A stretch of DNA of 64,000 bases from an uncultured Prevotellaceae bacterium (GCA_900316475.1 ONDA01000011.1:26805-90804), one strand, 5' to 3'. Counted from the stretch's first letter, positions 41,669 to 50,888 are shown. The notes: generated by a model from the letters alone, not told the origin. Numbers and translations are program-made.

Positions 41669-42463
41669 TTACACGCTCACCTCCGCTTTAATGTGCGGCC
41701 ACGGGTCGTAGCCCTCCAGTTCGAAGTCCTCGTAGCGGAAGTCGAAGAGCGACTTCACGTCGGGGTTCAGCTTCATGGTAGGCAGCGGGCGCGGCGTGCG
41801 CGTCAACTGCAGGCGGGCCTGGTCGAGGTGGTTCAGGTAGAGGTGGGTATCGCCCGTCGTGTGGACGAAGTCGCCGGCCTTGAATCCCGTCACCTGGGCC
41901 ATCATCATCAGCAGCAGAGCGTAGCTGGCAATGTTGAACGGCACACCGAGGAAGGTGTCGGCCGAGCGCTGGTAGAGTTGCAGCGAGAGGCGGCCGTCGG
42001 CCACGTAGAACTGGAACATCGTGTGGCAGGGCGGCAGTGCCATGTCGTTCACCTCGGCGACGTTCCACGCCGAGACTATCATGCGGCGCGAGTTGGGGTT
42101 CGTCTTCAGCTGGTCCAGCACGTACTGTATCTGGTCGATGGTGCCTCCTTGGTAGTCGGGCCACGAGCGCCACTGGTGACCGTAGACGGGACCCAGCTCG
42201 CCGTCGGCGTCGGCCCACTCGTTCCAGATGCGCACGCCGTGTTCTTGCAGGTAGCGTACGTTCGTGTCGCCCTTCAGGAACCACAGCAGTTCGTAGATGA
42301 TTGATTTCAGGTGCAGCTTCTTTGTCGTCAGCAGCGGGAAGCCTTCTTCCAGGTTGTAACGGCTCTGTGTGCCGAAGATGCTGATGGTGCCTGTCCCCGT
42401 GCGGTCGCCTTTCTCAGTGCCTTCGGTCAGGATGCGGTTAAGTATGTCTAAATATTGTTTCAT
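41669..42463 (-). CDS. thyA: Thymidylate synthase
   Basis: Methylates dUMP to d[34 protein letters not shown], the catalytic cysteine in [31 protein letters not shown] and the C-terminal PHIKAEVSV are intact in 264 residues. Confidence 0.97.
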   Translation of the reverse strand: MKQYLDILNRILTEGTEKGDRTGTGTISIFGTQSRYNLEEGFPLLTTKKLHLKSIIYELLWFLKGDTNVRYLQEHGVRIWNEWADADGELGPVYGHQWRSWPDYQGGTIDQIQYVLDQLKTNPNSRRMIVSAWNVAEVNDMALPPCHTMFQFYVADGRLSLQLYQRSADTFLGVPFNIASYALLLMMMAQVTGFKAGDFVHTTGDTHLYLNHLDQARLQLTRTPRPLPTMKLNPDVKSLFDFRYEDFELEGYDPWPHIKAEVSV

Positions 42464-42488
42464 TCTCGTTTGTTGTCTTTAGGTGGTG

Positions 42489-42496
42489 CAAAGGTA
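42489..42496 (-). promoter_or_regulatory. -7 box of thyA
   Basis: TACCTTTG on the minus strand, 26 nt before the ATG. Confidence 0.65.
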
Positions 42497-42679
42497 CGAA
42501 AAGTTTTTTTCTTTTCTTGCACTTTCGGGTGAAAAAGTGGTTTGCGAGACAAACCGTGATGGAACTGGGACAGTAAAAAAAGAAAATTTTCGAATAGACG
42601 AAAGCAAACATGCTGGGAGTAGAGATCAACGAATTGTAATGGCTTTGAGGCATTAGCATCGTTGGTGTCAAGAAAATTG

Positions 42680-44005
42680 TTATTTTAGCACGGGTTCGTA
42701 CTCCTGCGGCACATGTGTTGTCTTGATTCTCCACTCCTTGGGGTAGAGATTGTTGGCGCGCGTGCCGATGTTCTTCACCTGACCTAACGGGTGCCCCATA
42801 AACGTGACGGTGACGATGCCGCGCGGCGTGTCGGGCGGTAGCACCAGGGCTTCGCCACGGAGGTAGGCGATGGCCAGGGGGTAGGGTAGGTCAATGCAAG
42901 GCAGCTCGCTATTGTCGAGGTGCGAGGTACGAGGTACGTTCTTTTTCGAGGCACCTTCTTTTTCGAGGTGCGAGGTACGAGGTGCGAGGTACGAGAATAG
43001 TTCTTTCGCGGATAATACTGCACTTGAAGGTAATCTCGTACCTCGTACCTCGCACCTCGTACCTCGAATATCCCTCTCTCCTCTCTTCCTCATCACGCAC
43101 ATAAACAGCCCCTCGGAGCGGGTGATGCCGGGGATGAAACGGTAGACGGGAGCGTCGAAACCTGGGAGTAGCGAACCGGTGATGTGCCATTCTGGACGGA
43201 CGTCGACGGGCAGTATCTCAGCGTCGTCGAAGGTCTCTAAGAACCAGCGGACGTTCTCCTCGTTCTCCTTGGTATTAAAGGTACACGTACTATATATAAG
43301 CAGTCCGCCGGGGTTCAGACATGCCCAGGCGTCGCTGACGATGCTGCGCTGCAGCTGCCAGCAACGGTCGACGTTCTGCGGACTCCACTCGCGGATGGTG
43401 GCTTCGTCCTTGCGGAACATACCCTCGCCGGAGCAGGGGACGTCGCAGAGGATGAGGTCGAAATGGCACTTTGACTTGCGGTAAACTTCGGGGTAGGCGT
43501 TGGTGACGGTGTGGTTGGGGTAGCCCCATTTCGTGACGTTCTCCAACAGGATGTTAGCGCGCTGGCGGACGGGCTCGTTGGAGTAGAGCACGCTGTCGGC
43601 GGGCAGGGCTGCTGCCAACAGGGTGGACTTCCCGCCCGGTGCTGCACAGAGGTCGAGAGCCGTCAGCTGGTGCTGGGGCAGATGCTGGCGCAGCACCTCG
43701 TCGAGAAACATCGAGGCCGCTTCCTGCACGTAGTAGCAGCCGGCGTGGAGTAGGGGGTCCATCGTGAAGTTCGGACGCTGTGGCAGGTAGTAGGCATTGC
43801 GGCACCAGGGCACACGCTCTCCTCTTTCCTCTCTCCTCTCTCCTCTTTCCTCTCTCCTCTCTCCTCTCTCACTCCCCACCTTCTTCGGGTTCAGGCGGAT
43901 GCTCACGGGAGCCTCTTCCTCGAACGACTGCAGGTATCGTTCGAAGCGCTCGTCGCCCATCAGCTGGCGCGTATATTCCGTGAATGAAAGCGGTAAATTC
44001 GCCAT
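42680..44005 (-). CDS. RsmF/YebU-like 16S rRNA cytosine-C5 methyltransferase with two repeat insertions
   Basis: Rossmann-fold methyltransferase: LDLCAAPGGKSTLLAA, NEPVRQRANIL, DVPCSGEGMFRK (first cysteine of the PC motif) and YSTCTFNTKENEENV (catalytic cysteine), then a C-terminal PUA-like part PRGIVTVTFMGHPLGQVKNIG. Two regions do not fit the family: residues 45-64 (ERGERREERG) and about 307-366 (RGTRCEVRGTR, YLAPRTSHLE). Both are repeat-encoded, the second in inverted orientation relative to itself. The remaining frame is intact. Confidence 0.92.
   Translation of the reverse strand: MANLPLSFTEYTRQLMGDERFERYLQSFEEEAPVSIRLNPKKVGSERGERREERGERREERGERVPWCRNAYYLPQRPNFTMDPLLHAGCYYVQEAASMFLDEVLRQHLPQHQLTALDLCAAPGGKSTLLAAALPADSVLYSNEPVRQRANILLENVTKWGYPNHTVTNAYPEVYRKSKCHFDLILCDVPCSGEGMFRKDEATIREWSPQNVDRCWQLQRSIVSDAWACLNPGGLLIYSTCTFNTKENEENVRWFLETFDDAEILPVDVRPEWHITGSLLPGFDAPVYRFIPGITRSEGLFMCVMRKRGERDIRGTRCEVRGTRLPSSAVLSAKELFSYLAPRTSHLEKEGASKKNVPRTSHLDNSELPCIDLPYPLAIAYLRGEALVLPPDTPRGIVTVTFMGHPLGQVKNIGTRANNLYPKEWRIKTTHVPQEYEPVLK
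42915..43090 (-). repeat. CGAGGTACGAGG repeats in both orientations inside the RsmF-like gene
   Basis: Direct copies at 42915-42996 and inverted copies at 43033-43069 form an inverted pair separated by about 40 nt, followed by CTCTCCTCTC (43071-43090). The whole block stays in frame. Confidence 0.9.
43816..43871 (-). repeat. CTCTCCT microsatellite inside the RsmF-like gene
   Basis: About seven CTCTCCT/CTTTCCT units; on the coding strand GAGAGGA encoding Glu/Arg/Gly. Confidence 0.9.
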
Positions 44006-44106
44006 TTGCTTGCAAAATTAAAAAAAAAATCGCATCTTTGCAACTAATTTCAGCAGAATTACGTCTAACGGATAGAAATAAACAAAATAAACAAAAAGAA
44101 CGTGGT

Positions 44107-44799
44107 ATGAAAAAGGTAATTTTAGCAGTTATGGCACTCACAATGCTGGCCTCGTGCAACAGCGGCATCAAGTTCAACTTCACGAAGGAGACAACCGTCG
44201 AAGAGGAGAGAGCACTGAGTGGCTTCGAGCGTATCGAGCAATATGGTTCGTTAGACGTGGAGTATATGCAGGCCGACTCGTTCTCCGTGCTTGTGAAGGC
44301 TCCCGAAGACGTTGTCGAACAGGTGGAGACGCGGGTGGAGGGCAATAAGCTGGTGATCCGCATGAACAGCACCGGCAGCATCGTCAACTTTAACTCTACC
44401 GACGGCGTGACCGTCTATGTCACGTCGCCCGACTTCCTTGGCGTCATGCTGAAAGGCTCCGGCAATTTCGACTGTAGGCATCTGCTCGACACCGACAATC
44501 TCGACATCGAGCTGCGAGGCTCGGGCGATGTGGAGTTCGACGACGTCGTCTGCGACCATATCGGCGTGGCGCTGGTAGGCTCTGGCGACGTGGAGGTGAA
44601 GAAGGTGCAGACGTTGCAGTCGATGGTTGAGCTGGTAGGCTCGGGCGACATCAAGATGAAGTTCGTGAATAGCGGACGGGTGGAGGCACGACTCATGGGG
44701 TCTGGCGACGTCACGCTGAGCGGACAGGTGCAGGCACTGAGGGAGGACGTCCGTGGCTCGGGCGACTTGAACACGGCGAAGCTGATTGTGAAAGAGTAG
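44107..44799 (+). CDS. DUF2807 (head-GIN-like) lipoprotein
   Basis: Lipoprotein signal MALTMLASC, then a right-handed beta-helix-like domain in which GSGD recurs about six times (LKGSGNF, LRGSGDVEF, LVGSGDVEV, LMGSGDVTL, VRGSGDL). 230 residues. DUF2807 proteins are surface lipoproteins often linked to envelope-stress sigma factors; this one heads a cluster with such a gene. Confidence 0.85.
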   Translation: MKKVILAVMALTMLASCNSGIKFNFTKETTVEEERALSGFERIEQYGSLDVEYMQADSFSVLVKAPEDVVEQVETRVEGNKLVIRMNSTGSIVNFNSTDGVTVYVTSPDFLGVMLKGSGNFDCRHLLDTDNLDIELRGSGDVEFDDVVCDHIGVALVGSGDVEVKKVQTLQSMVELVGSGDIKMKFVNSGRVEARLMGSGDVTLSGQVQALREDVRGSGDLNTAKLIVKE

Positions 44800-44848
44800 G
44801 AGTTAAGGCAATTGTTGGAGTAAAAAGAAAAATAATAATAGAACGATT

Positions 44849-45532
44849 ATGAAGAAGGTTTTGATATTGATGACATTGGTACTGGCGCTCACGATGGGCG
44901 TACAGGCTGCGGGACAGAAGCACCGCCACACGCCCCAGCAGGAGCAGGTCGACTCGGTGGTGGCTTATTCCGACACGACGGGTACTGACAGCGTGACGAA
45001 GACGTACAGTCGCAAGGTGACGGTCACGACGCGGACGTCGCCGTGGAGCACAAGAACGACGACGTACGACATGGACGAGGACGACGACTTCTCCGACTTT
45101 ATGTTCGGCTCGGTCATGAAGAATATGGATCGCGGCATCCTCGGCATGTTCTTTGCACTGTGCGTGCTGCTCACGCTCTTCGTCATAGCGCCTGTTGCCA
45201 TTATCATTGCGCTGTTCTACTTTATCAACAAGAACCGCAAACAGAAACTGAAGTTGGCACAGATGGCCATGCAGCAGGGACAGCCCATTCCCAACCAGCT
45301 CTTCGAAGAGAAGCCGGCCAATGCCGACGAGGAGTATCAGAAAGGTATGCGCCAGTGTTTCGTGGGCGTAGGACTGATGGTGTTCTTAGGCTATGCCGCC
45401 GGCAATGTGGGCTTTGGCATTGGCGCCCTGGTGTTCTGCATCGGACTGGGTAAGGTGTTTGCCTCGCGGACGGCGCGTAAGAACGAGACTATGAATGAGA
45501 CATTAAATAACAACAACAATATTCAGCATTGA
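44849..45532 (+). CDS. DUF6249-like membrane protein
   Basis: A signal sequence, a Thr/Ser-rich periplasmic region with an acidic patch (DMDEDDDFSDF), then two or three hydrophobic helices from about residue 95, a DEEYQKGMRQCFVGVGLMVFLG segment, and an Asn-rich tail. 227 residues. Family name from memory of similar Bacteroidales proteins; the role is unknown. Confidence 0.7.
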   Translation: MKKVLILMTLVLALTMGVQAAGQKHRHTPQQEQVDSVVAYSDTTGTDSVTKTYSRKVTVTTRTSPWSTRTTTYDMDEDDDFSDFMFGSVMKNMDRGILGMFFALCVLLTLFVIAPVAIIIALFYFINKNRKQKLKLAQMAMQQGQPIPNQLFEEKPANADEEYQKGMRQCFVGVGLMVFLGYAAGNVGFGIGALVFCIGLGKVFASRTARKNETMNETLNNNNNIQH

Positions 45533-45534
45533 CT

Positions 45535-45735
45535 ATGACAAAAAGACTTTATCGCTCGGACGATCGCGTGTTAGGCGGTGTGTGCGCCGGTGTGGCAGAG
45601 TATCTGGACTTTGACCCCGTAGCAGTACGTTTAGGGTATGCAGCACTGACGCTGTTTACGGCCTTTGCCGGCATTCCTTTCTATATCGTCGCATGGATCA
45701 TCATGCCCGAGAAGAACAGCATCATCAACTCCTGA
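45535..45735 (+). CDS. PspC-domain protein
   Basis: A 66-residue PspC domain alone: RLYRSDDRVLGGVCAGVAEYLDFDPVAVRLGYAALTLF and IPFYIVAWIIMPE. It is a membrane phage-shock-type element, located between the DUF6249-like gene and the sigma factor gene (three bases upstream). Confidence 0.9.
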   Translation: MTKRLYRSDDRVLGGVCAGVAEYLDFDPVAVRLGYAALTLFTAFAGIPFYIVAWIIMPEKNSIINS

Positions 45736-45738
45736 CGT

Positions 45739-46275
45739 ATGGCATTGCTGACTGACCTCTCCCTCGTCGCACAGGTGGCGGTACTGGGCAACAAGCGGGC
45801 TTTCGACGAGCTCGTACGCAGGTACCAGTCGCCTGTACGCCGCTTTTTCCTGCATCAGACGCTGGGAGACAGTCAGTTGAGCGACGACCTGGCTCAAGAC
45901 ACTTTTATCAAGGCGTATACCAGCATCGGCTCCTTCCGGGGCATCTCCTCGTTCCAGACGTGGCTGATGCGTATCGCCTACAACGTGTTCTACGACTATC
46001 GTCGGAAAGAGCAGCCCCACCCCCAGCCCCTTCCTCACGGGGAGGGGCTGGGGGTGGGGCTGGGGGAGGGGCTCCGCATGGATCTTTATGCAGCCTTGGC
46101 GCTGTTGAAGCCCGACGAACGCACGTGTATCACCCTGCAGCTGATTGACGGCTACGACATCGCCGCCATAGCGCGGATTACAGGGATGAAGGCGGGGACG
46201 GTGAAGTCGCACCTCTCGCGCGGCAAGGAGAAAATGGCTAACTACTTAAGACAGAATGGATATGACGGAAGATAA
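45739..46275 (+). CDS. ECF sigma factor with repeat insertion in the inter-domain linker
   Basis: Region 2 (KRAFDELVRRYQSPVRRFFL, DLAQDTFIKAYTSIGSFRGISSFQTWLMRIAYNVFYDYRRK) and region 4 (LLKPDERTCITLQLIDGYDIAAIARITGMKAGTVKSHLSRGKEKM) are intact. The linker, about residues 92-112, is PHPQPLPHGEGLGVGLGEG, encoded by a GC-rich palindrome. 178 residues. The last codons overlap the DUF5056 gene by 20 bp. Confidence 0.94.
   Translation: MALLTDLSLVAQVAVLGNKRAFDELVRRYQSPVRRFFLHQTLGDSQLSDDLAQDTFIKAYTSIGSFRGISSFQTWLMRIAYNVFYDYRRKEQPHPQPLPHGEGLGVGLGEGLRMDLYAALALLKPDERTCITLQLIDGYDIAAIARITGMKAGTVKSHLSRGKEKMANYLRQNGYDGR
46012..46073 (+). repeat. GC-rich palindrome in the sigma factor linker
   Basis: AGCCCCACCCCCAGCCCC and GGGGCTGGGGGTGGGGCT are complementary over 18 nt around a 12-nt loop; a further CTGGGGGAGGGGCT follows. 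Confidence 0.9.
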
Positions 46276-46612
46276 CGAACAGCTTTTGAAGCAGTTTTTC
46301 AGTGAGACGGCACAGCAGACGATTGCCGACGACGGGTTTACGGAGCGCGTGATGCAGCGTCTGCCGCTGCGTGCCAACTGGTTTGTGCGCCTCTGGGACG
46401 GCTTGTGCCTCCTGGTGGCAGCTATCCTCTTTATCGTCTACGACGGGTGGCAGTTGCTGGCCGACCATGTGGTAGGACTGTTCTACAGCCTGATAGCCAC
46501 GTCGCCGACTCAGATATTCCTCACGGTGGCGGCCCTTGTCTTCGGATTATTGTTCGTGGGGGTGGGCGAGCTGCTCTATGCTGAGTCAGTCCGTCGGCCT
46601 TGGCTGCGGTGA
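46256..46612 (+). CDS. DUF5056-like membrane protein, possible anti-sigma factor
   Basis: 118 residues: an N-terminal soluble helix region (EDNEQLLKQFFSETAQQTIADDGFTERVMQRLP) followed by two membrane helices (about 42-62 and 82-106). The 20-bp overlap with the ECF sigma gene suggests it regulates that factor, but no zinc anti-sigma motif is present; this is inference. Confidence 0.75.
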   Translation: MDMTEDNEQLLKQFFSETAQQTIADDGFTERVMQRLPLRANWFVRLWDGLCLLVAAILFIVYDGWQLLADHVVGLFYSLIATSPTQIFLTVAALVFGLLFVGVGELLYAESVRRPWLR

Positions 46613-48625
46613 TTCCTTCAGACGGCCTTCTTCGTCGAACAGTCCGTAAGTGGTACGCAGTACGGTGAACTCCGTACGGCGGTTCAGCTGGTTGCAGCTG
46701 TCTTGTTGCGCCTCGTCCTTCAGGGCGGTGATGTAGGCTTCCGTCAGCACGTCGCCCTCCTTCAGGAAGGGAAATTTCGCGGCCACCTTTTTCTTTATCG
46801 TCTTCGGCTTGTTTTCGCCGTAGCCTTTCGGCGTCAGGCGGTCGGCGGCTATGCCGTGGTCAATCAGGTAGTTTACCACCGACTCCGCGCGTCGCTGCGA
46901 CAGTCTCTCGTTATACTGGTCCGACCCTTTGTAGTCAGTGTGTGCCGCCAGTTCGATGGTGACGTGGGGGTTCTCGTTGAGCAGCTTCACCAGTTCGTCG
47001 AGTGCAGTTGCCGACTCCGGGCGCAGTGTGGCTTTGTTGAAGTCGTAGAAGATGTTCTCGATGAGTACCGGTGCCGAGATGTTGGCCAGCGGGAATTGCA
47101 GGACGTACTCCTTGGAGACGGTGCAGGTGTCGACGCGCAGTTGTTCCGTATGGTTCAGGAAACCCTTGCAGGTGCCGAGCAGTACGTAGTCGACGCCCGT
47201 TTTTATCTCCTGTGTGAACGATCCGTCGCCCTTGACGCTGAGTTTCAGGTTCGTGCCGTCGTTGCCCACCATGTACACCTGTCCGGCGGGCAGCTCGTAG
47301 CCGTCCATCTCGTAGACCCAGCCCTTGACCGTGAGTAGCACCTCCGACTTCTCGAACGAGTAGATGTGGTCCCAGCCTCGGGCGTCGCCACGGTTGCTGG
47401 CGAAGTACCCTCGGTTGTAGAGACCCTCGAAGGTCATGCCGAAGTCGTCGCCCTGCGAGTTCAGCGGGAATCCCGGGTGCTCCAGCTGCCAGCCCCTTTC
47501 TGTGGGCTTTGCTATGAAGATGTCCAGTCCGCCGAAGCCCTGGTGGCCGTTGCTCGAGAAGTAGAGGTCGCCGTTAGGACGGAAGGTCGGAAACATCTCG
47601 TCGCCCGCTGTGTTGACGGGTTCGCCTAAGTTCTCTACAGCTCCCACACCCTTCTGCAGCAGTTCGGCGCGCCAGATGTCGTAGCCGCCCTGTCCGCCGG
47701 GCATATCGCTGACGAAGTAGAGCCACAGTCCGTCGGGCGACACGGCGGGGTGGGCAAAGGTCGATAGCGTGTCGCGGCTGACAGTCAGTTCCGTGGGCTT
47801 GCCCCACGATGCGTCGCTGCGTTGTGAGGTGCTGATGGTGGCGTAGCGCGGGTAGTTAGGGTCGGTCTTGCATTGTGTCAGGTACATCGTCCTGTTGTCC
47901 GGCGAGAACGAGCAGACGCCCTCGTCGAAGGCGGAGTTCAGCTCAGAGTCTATCGTCTGCGGTTTGCTCCACTTGCCCTTGTCGTCCTTCTGCGAGTAGA
48001 AGATGTCGGCAAGCTTTGTCCCTGTGATGCCGCTCAGCTCGTCGCCCTGTGCCTGGTTGCGTGTCGACGTGAAGTAAAGCTGGTCGTAGGCGTCGCCACA
48101 GAGCATTGGCGAGAAGTCGGCGCGTCGCGAGTTAAACAGGTCCTCGCGCTTCACCGTGTATTTCGAGTCCTTCTTCCGCTCTTCCGGTGCCTGACGGGCA
48201 GCCTTTGCCCCCTGGCGTGCCAGCGGCAGGTAGGGACTTTCCGTCCCGCTGAGGCTGTCGATAGCTTCCAGGAATGCTTTCTCAGCGTTCTTGTAGTCGC
48301 CGTTCTTCATCAGCAGCTGTCCCAGGAAAAACTGCGTCAGCGAGTCCTGCTGCTTGTAGCGCACGGTGTTGTTATACGCCGCCACCGCCCGCTGCGTCTG
48401 GTTGATACGGCGGTAGCAGTCGGCCATCTTCATCGCCCGTTCGCCGCGCAGTTTCCTGTCCTTGGTCGGCGTTTGTGCGTATGCTTTCTTGTATTGCTCT
48501 GCGGCGTCGAAGTATTCGCCCAGGGCATAGAACTTGTCGCCTTTCTTCATAGCCGATTCAGCACCGCACCCCGCCAAGAGCACGGCCACCACGACTATAT
48601 ATAATATGGTGTTAAGACGCTGCAT
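46586..48625 (-). CDS. PorE-like lipoprotein: TPR, WD40-like and OmpA domains
   Basis: Lipobox VLLAGC; TPR-like helices (about 25-150); PD40-type repeats (RRADFSPM, FDEGVCSFSPDNRTMYLT, AHPAVSPDGLWLYFVSDMPGG, FPTFRPNGDLYFSSNGH); a carboxypeptidase-regulatory-like domain (about 420-500); and OmpA with IFYDFNKATLRPESATALDEL, LAAHTDYKG, RLSQRRAESV. PorE tethers the type IX PorKLMN complex to peptidoglycan. The gene ends overlap the convergent DUF5056 gene by 27 bp. 679 residues. Confidence 0.88.
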   Translation of the reverse strand: MQRLNTILYIVVVAVLLAGCGAESAMKKGDKFYALGEYFDAAEQYKKAYAQTPTKDRKLRGERAMKMADCYRRINQTQRAVAAYNNTVRYKQQDSLTQFFLGQLLMKNGDYKNAEKAFLEAIDSLSGTESPYLPLARQGAKAARQAPEERKKDSKYTVKREDLFNSRRADFSPMLCGDAYDQLYFTSTRNQAQGDELSGITGTKLADIFYSQKDDKGKWSKPQTIDSELNSAFDEGVCSFSPDNRTMYLTQCKTDPNYPRYATISTSQRSDASWGKPTELTVSRDTLSTFAHPAVSPDGLWLYFVSDMPGGQGGYDIWRAELLQKGVGAVENLGEPVNTAGDEMFPTFRPNGDLYFSSNGHQGFGGLDIFIAKPTERGWQLEHPGFPLNSQGDDFGMTFEGLYNRGYFASNRGDARGWDHIYSFEKSEVLLTVKGWVYEMDGYELPAGQVYMVGNDGTNLKLSVKGDGSFTQEIKTGVDYVLLGTCKGFLNHTEQLRVDTCTVSKEYVLQFPLANISAPVLIENIFYDFNKATLRPESATALDELVKLLNENPHVTIELAAHTDYKGSDQYNERLSQRRAESVVNYLIDHGIAADRLTPKGYGENKPKTIKKKVAAKFPFLKEGDVLTEAYITALKDEAQQDSCNQLNRRTEFTVLRTTYGLFDEEGRLKESPQPRPTD

Positions 48626-48663
48626 ACCATCTTATAACGCAGTTTCCGCCATTTTATTGTATT

Positions 48664-50796
48664 TTATGACTGGAACGGTTGGCGATAGGTGCAACCATTT
48701 TTCCATTCTGAGCAGCCGTAGGCGGTTTTGCCTTTGATGATGTGACCCTTGCCGCAGAGGGGACAGGGCTGGCCGACGAGCGGGTCTTGTGGCTCGGCCT
48801 TTTTCTTTGGCGTACTCTTGGCCTTTGGCTGAGCCTGAGCATCCTTGGCAGGCGTTCGTTTGCGCGTTTTCTTCAAATCTTCGTCGGTCAGTACGGTGAC
48901 GCGGCGGTTGGAGGCGTCGGACATCACCTCGTTGACAATCTCCGAGACCTGGGCTTTCAGCTCTTCTATGAACTGCTGTGCGTCGTACTTCTGGTGCTCG
49001 ATGTCGCGGAGTTTCTTCTCCCAGATGCCTGTCAGTTCGCAGCTTTTCAGGAGTTCCTCGCGGATGAGGTCGATGAGTTCTATGCCCGTCGGTGTGGCCA
49101 CGAGGCGCTTGCGGTCGCGGCGTATGTAGTGGCGCTTGAAGAGCGTCTCGATGATACCGGCGCGGCTCGACGGGCGTCCGATGCCGTTCTCCTTCATGGC
49201 GGCGCGGAGGGTCTCGTCTTCTACGAACTTGCCCGCCGTCTCCATGGCGCGGAGCAGCGAGGCCTCGTTATAATAAGGTGGTGGCGTCGTCATCTTCTCC
49301 GTGAGGGTGGGGACGTGGGGGCCGGTCTCGCCTTTGACGAAGGCGGGGAGAGACCGACCGGTGTCAGACCCTCCCCCGTCCCCTCCCTGTGAGGAAGGGG
49401 CGTAGTTACCTTCTGCCTGACTTTCGGAGAGGGGCTGGGGGAAGGACTGGACGAGGCGCCAGCCAGGGGAGAGGATTTCTTTGCCGGTGACTTTGAACTC
49501 GATGGAGGCGGGGTCGACGGGGGAACCATCGCCGGCGGGGACGGGAGAGAGGGAGCGGACTTCGCCGAGGACGGTGGTGGTGGAGAATTTGCAGTCGGGG
49601 AGGAAGACGGCGATGAAACGGCGGGCGACGAGGTCGAAGACCTTTTGCTCGGCATCGCTGAGGTTCTGGGGGATGACACCCGTGGGGATGATGGCGTGGT
49701 GGTCGGTGACCTTCGAGGTGTCGAAGACGCGCTTCGACTTCTTCAGGGGTTTGCCGCCTATGGGTTTGATGAACTCCGCGTAGGGCGCAACGCCGGCAAA
49801 CTTCGTCTGGTAGAGGCCGTTCAGCGTCTGGGGACACTTCGGGTAGATGTCGTCGGAGAGATATTGCGTGTCGACACGCGGGTAGGTTGTGAACTTCCGT
49901 TCGTAGAGCGCCTGTATGAGGTTCAGCGTCATCTCCGCCGAGAAGCCGAACTTGCGGTTGCAGTCTACCTGCAGCGACGTGAGGTCGTAGAGCTGCGGCG
50001 GCTGTTCCTTGCCCTCCTTCTTCTCCACCTTCGTGACGATGAACGGTTTGCCCTCGATGGTCTGGAACGCCTGTTCGCCCTCCTCTTTCGACGTGAACTT
50101 CCCCTTCGTCGCGGTGAACGTTGTGTCGCGGTAGACCGTTGCCAGCACCCAGTATGGTTCCGGTTTGAAGTTGTCGATCTCCTTCTGTCGGTTGACGATG
50201 AGCGCCAGCGTTGGCGTCTGCACCCGTCCTATGGAGAGCACCTGGCGGTTCTGTCCGTACTTCAGTGTGTAGAGACGCGTGGCGTTCATGCCCAGTAGCC
50301 AGTCGCCGATGGCTCGGCTCAGTCCTGCGAGGTAAAGCGGCTGGTATTCCTGCTGGTCTTTCAGGTTAGCAAAGCCCTCGCGTATGGCCTCGTCTGTCAT
50401 CGACGAGATCCAGAGGCGCTTCACCGGGCACTTTGCCTGCGCCTTCTGCATCACCCACCGCTGTATGAGTTCACCCTCCTGTCCGGCGTCGCCGCAGTTG
50501 ACGATGCTGTCGGCGTGCTGCATCAGGCGTTCGATGACGGCAAACTGCTTCTCTATGCCCCGGTCGGGTATGAGTTTGATGCCGAAACGTGGCGGCACCA
50601 TCGGCAGTTGCGTCAGTGCCCACGACTTCCAAGCCGGTGTGTAGTCTCCCGGTTCCTTCAGCGTACACAAATGTCCGAAGGTCCACGTCACCTGGTAGCC
50701 GTTCCCCTCCATATAGCCGTCGCGTGAGGCCGTTGCGCCGATGATGCGTGCGATGTCGCGTGCCACGCTCGGCTTCTCTGCTATGCAGACTGTCAT
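48664..50796 (-). CDS. topB: DNA topoisomerase III with repeat insertion
   Basis: Type IA decatenase: N-terminal TOPRIM (CIAEKPSVARDIAR, NCGDAGQEGELIQRW), catalytic Tyr 305 in FTTYPRVDTQYLSDDIYP, then HHAIIPTG, ARRFIAVFLPD and EKMTTPPPYYNEASLLRAMETAG; a C-terminal zinc-like CPLCGKGHIIKGKTAYGCS. Residues about 453-477 (SESQAEGNYAPSSQGGDGGGS) are encoded by the GC-rich palindrome. The ATG at 50796 is preferred: it gives the family N-terminus and follows a promoter box. 710 residues. Confidence 0.94.
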   Translation of the reverse strand: MTVCIAEKPSVARDIARIIGATASRDGYMEGNGYQVTWTFGHLCTLKEPGDYTPAWKSWALTQLPMVPPRFGIKLIPDRGIEKQFAVIERLMQHADSIVNCGDAGQEGELIQRWVMQKAQAKCPVKRLWISSMTDEAIREGFANLKDQQEYQPLYLAGLSRAIGDWLLGMNATRLYTLKYGQNRQVLSIGRVQTPTLALIVNRQKEIDNFKPEPYWVLATVYRDTTFTATKGKFTSKEEGEQAFQTIEGKPFIVTKVEKKEGKEQPPQLYDLTSLQVDCNRKFGFSAEMTLNLIQALYERKFTTYPRVDTQYLSDDIYPKCPQTLNGLYQTKFAGVAPYAEFIKPIGGKPLKKSKRVFDTSKVTDHHAIIPTGVIPQNLSDAEQKVFDLVARRFIAVFLPDCKFSTTTVLGEVRSLSPVPAGDGSPVDPASIEFKVTGKEILSPGWRLVQSFPQPLSESQAEGNYAPSSQGGDGGGSDTGRSLPAFVKGETGPHVPTLTEKMTTPPPYYNEASLLRAMETAGKFVEDETLRAAMKENGIGRPSSRAGIIETLFKRHYIRRDRKRLVATPTGIELIDLIREELLKSCELTGIWEKKLRDIEHQKYDAQQFIEELKAQVSEIVNEVMSDASNRRVTVLTDEDLKKTRKRTPAKDAQAQPKAKSTPKKKAEPQDPLVGQPCPLCGKGHIIKGKTAYGCSEWKNGCTYRQPFQS
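49366..49441 (-). repeat. GC-rich palindromic repeat inside topB (NYAP type)
   Basis: On the coding strand CCCCCAGCCCCTCTCC begins and GGGGACGGGGGAGGGTCT ends the copy, with AACTACGCCCCTTCCT inside; this core matches the mfd copy. Confidence 0.8.
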
Positions 50797-50826
50797 ATCT
50801 CTGTTGTCTATTTTTGTTTCAGCCTG

Positions 50827-50834
50827 CAAAGGTA
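50827..50834 (-). promoter_or_regulatory. -7 box of topB
   Basis: TACCTTTG on the minus strand, 31 nt before the start. Confidence 0.65.
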
Positions 50835-50888
50835 CGAAAAAAAACGAAATAATTGCCAACAGATGATGTGGAATTGAAATAATTTTTG

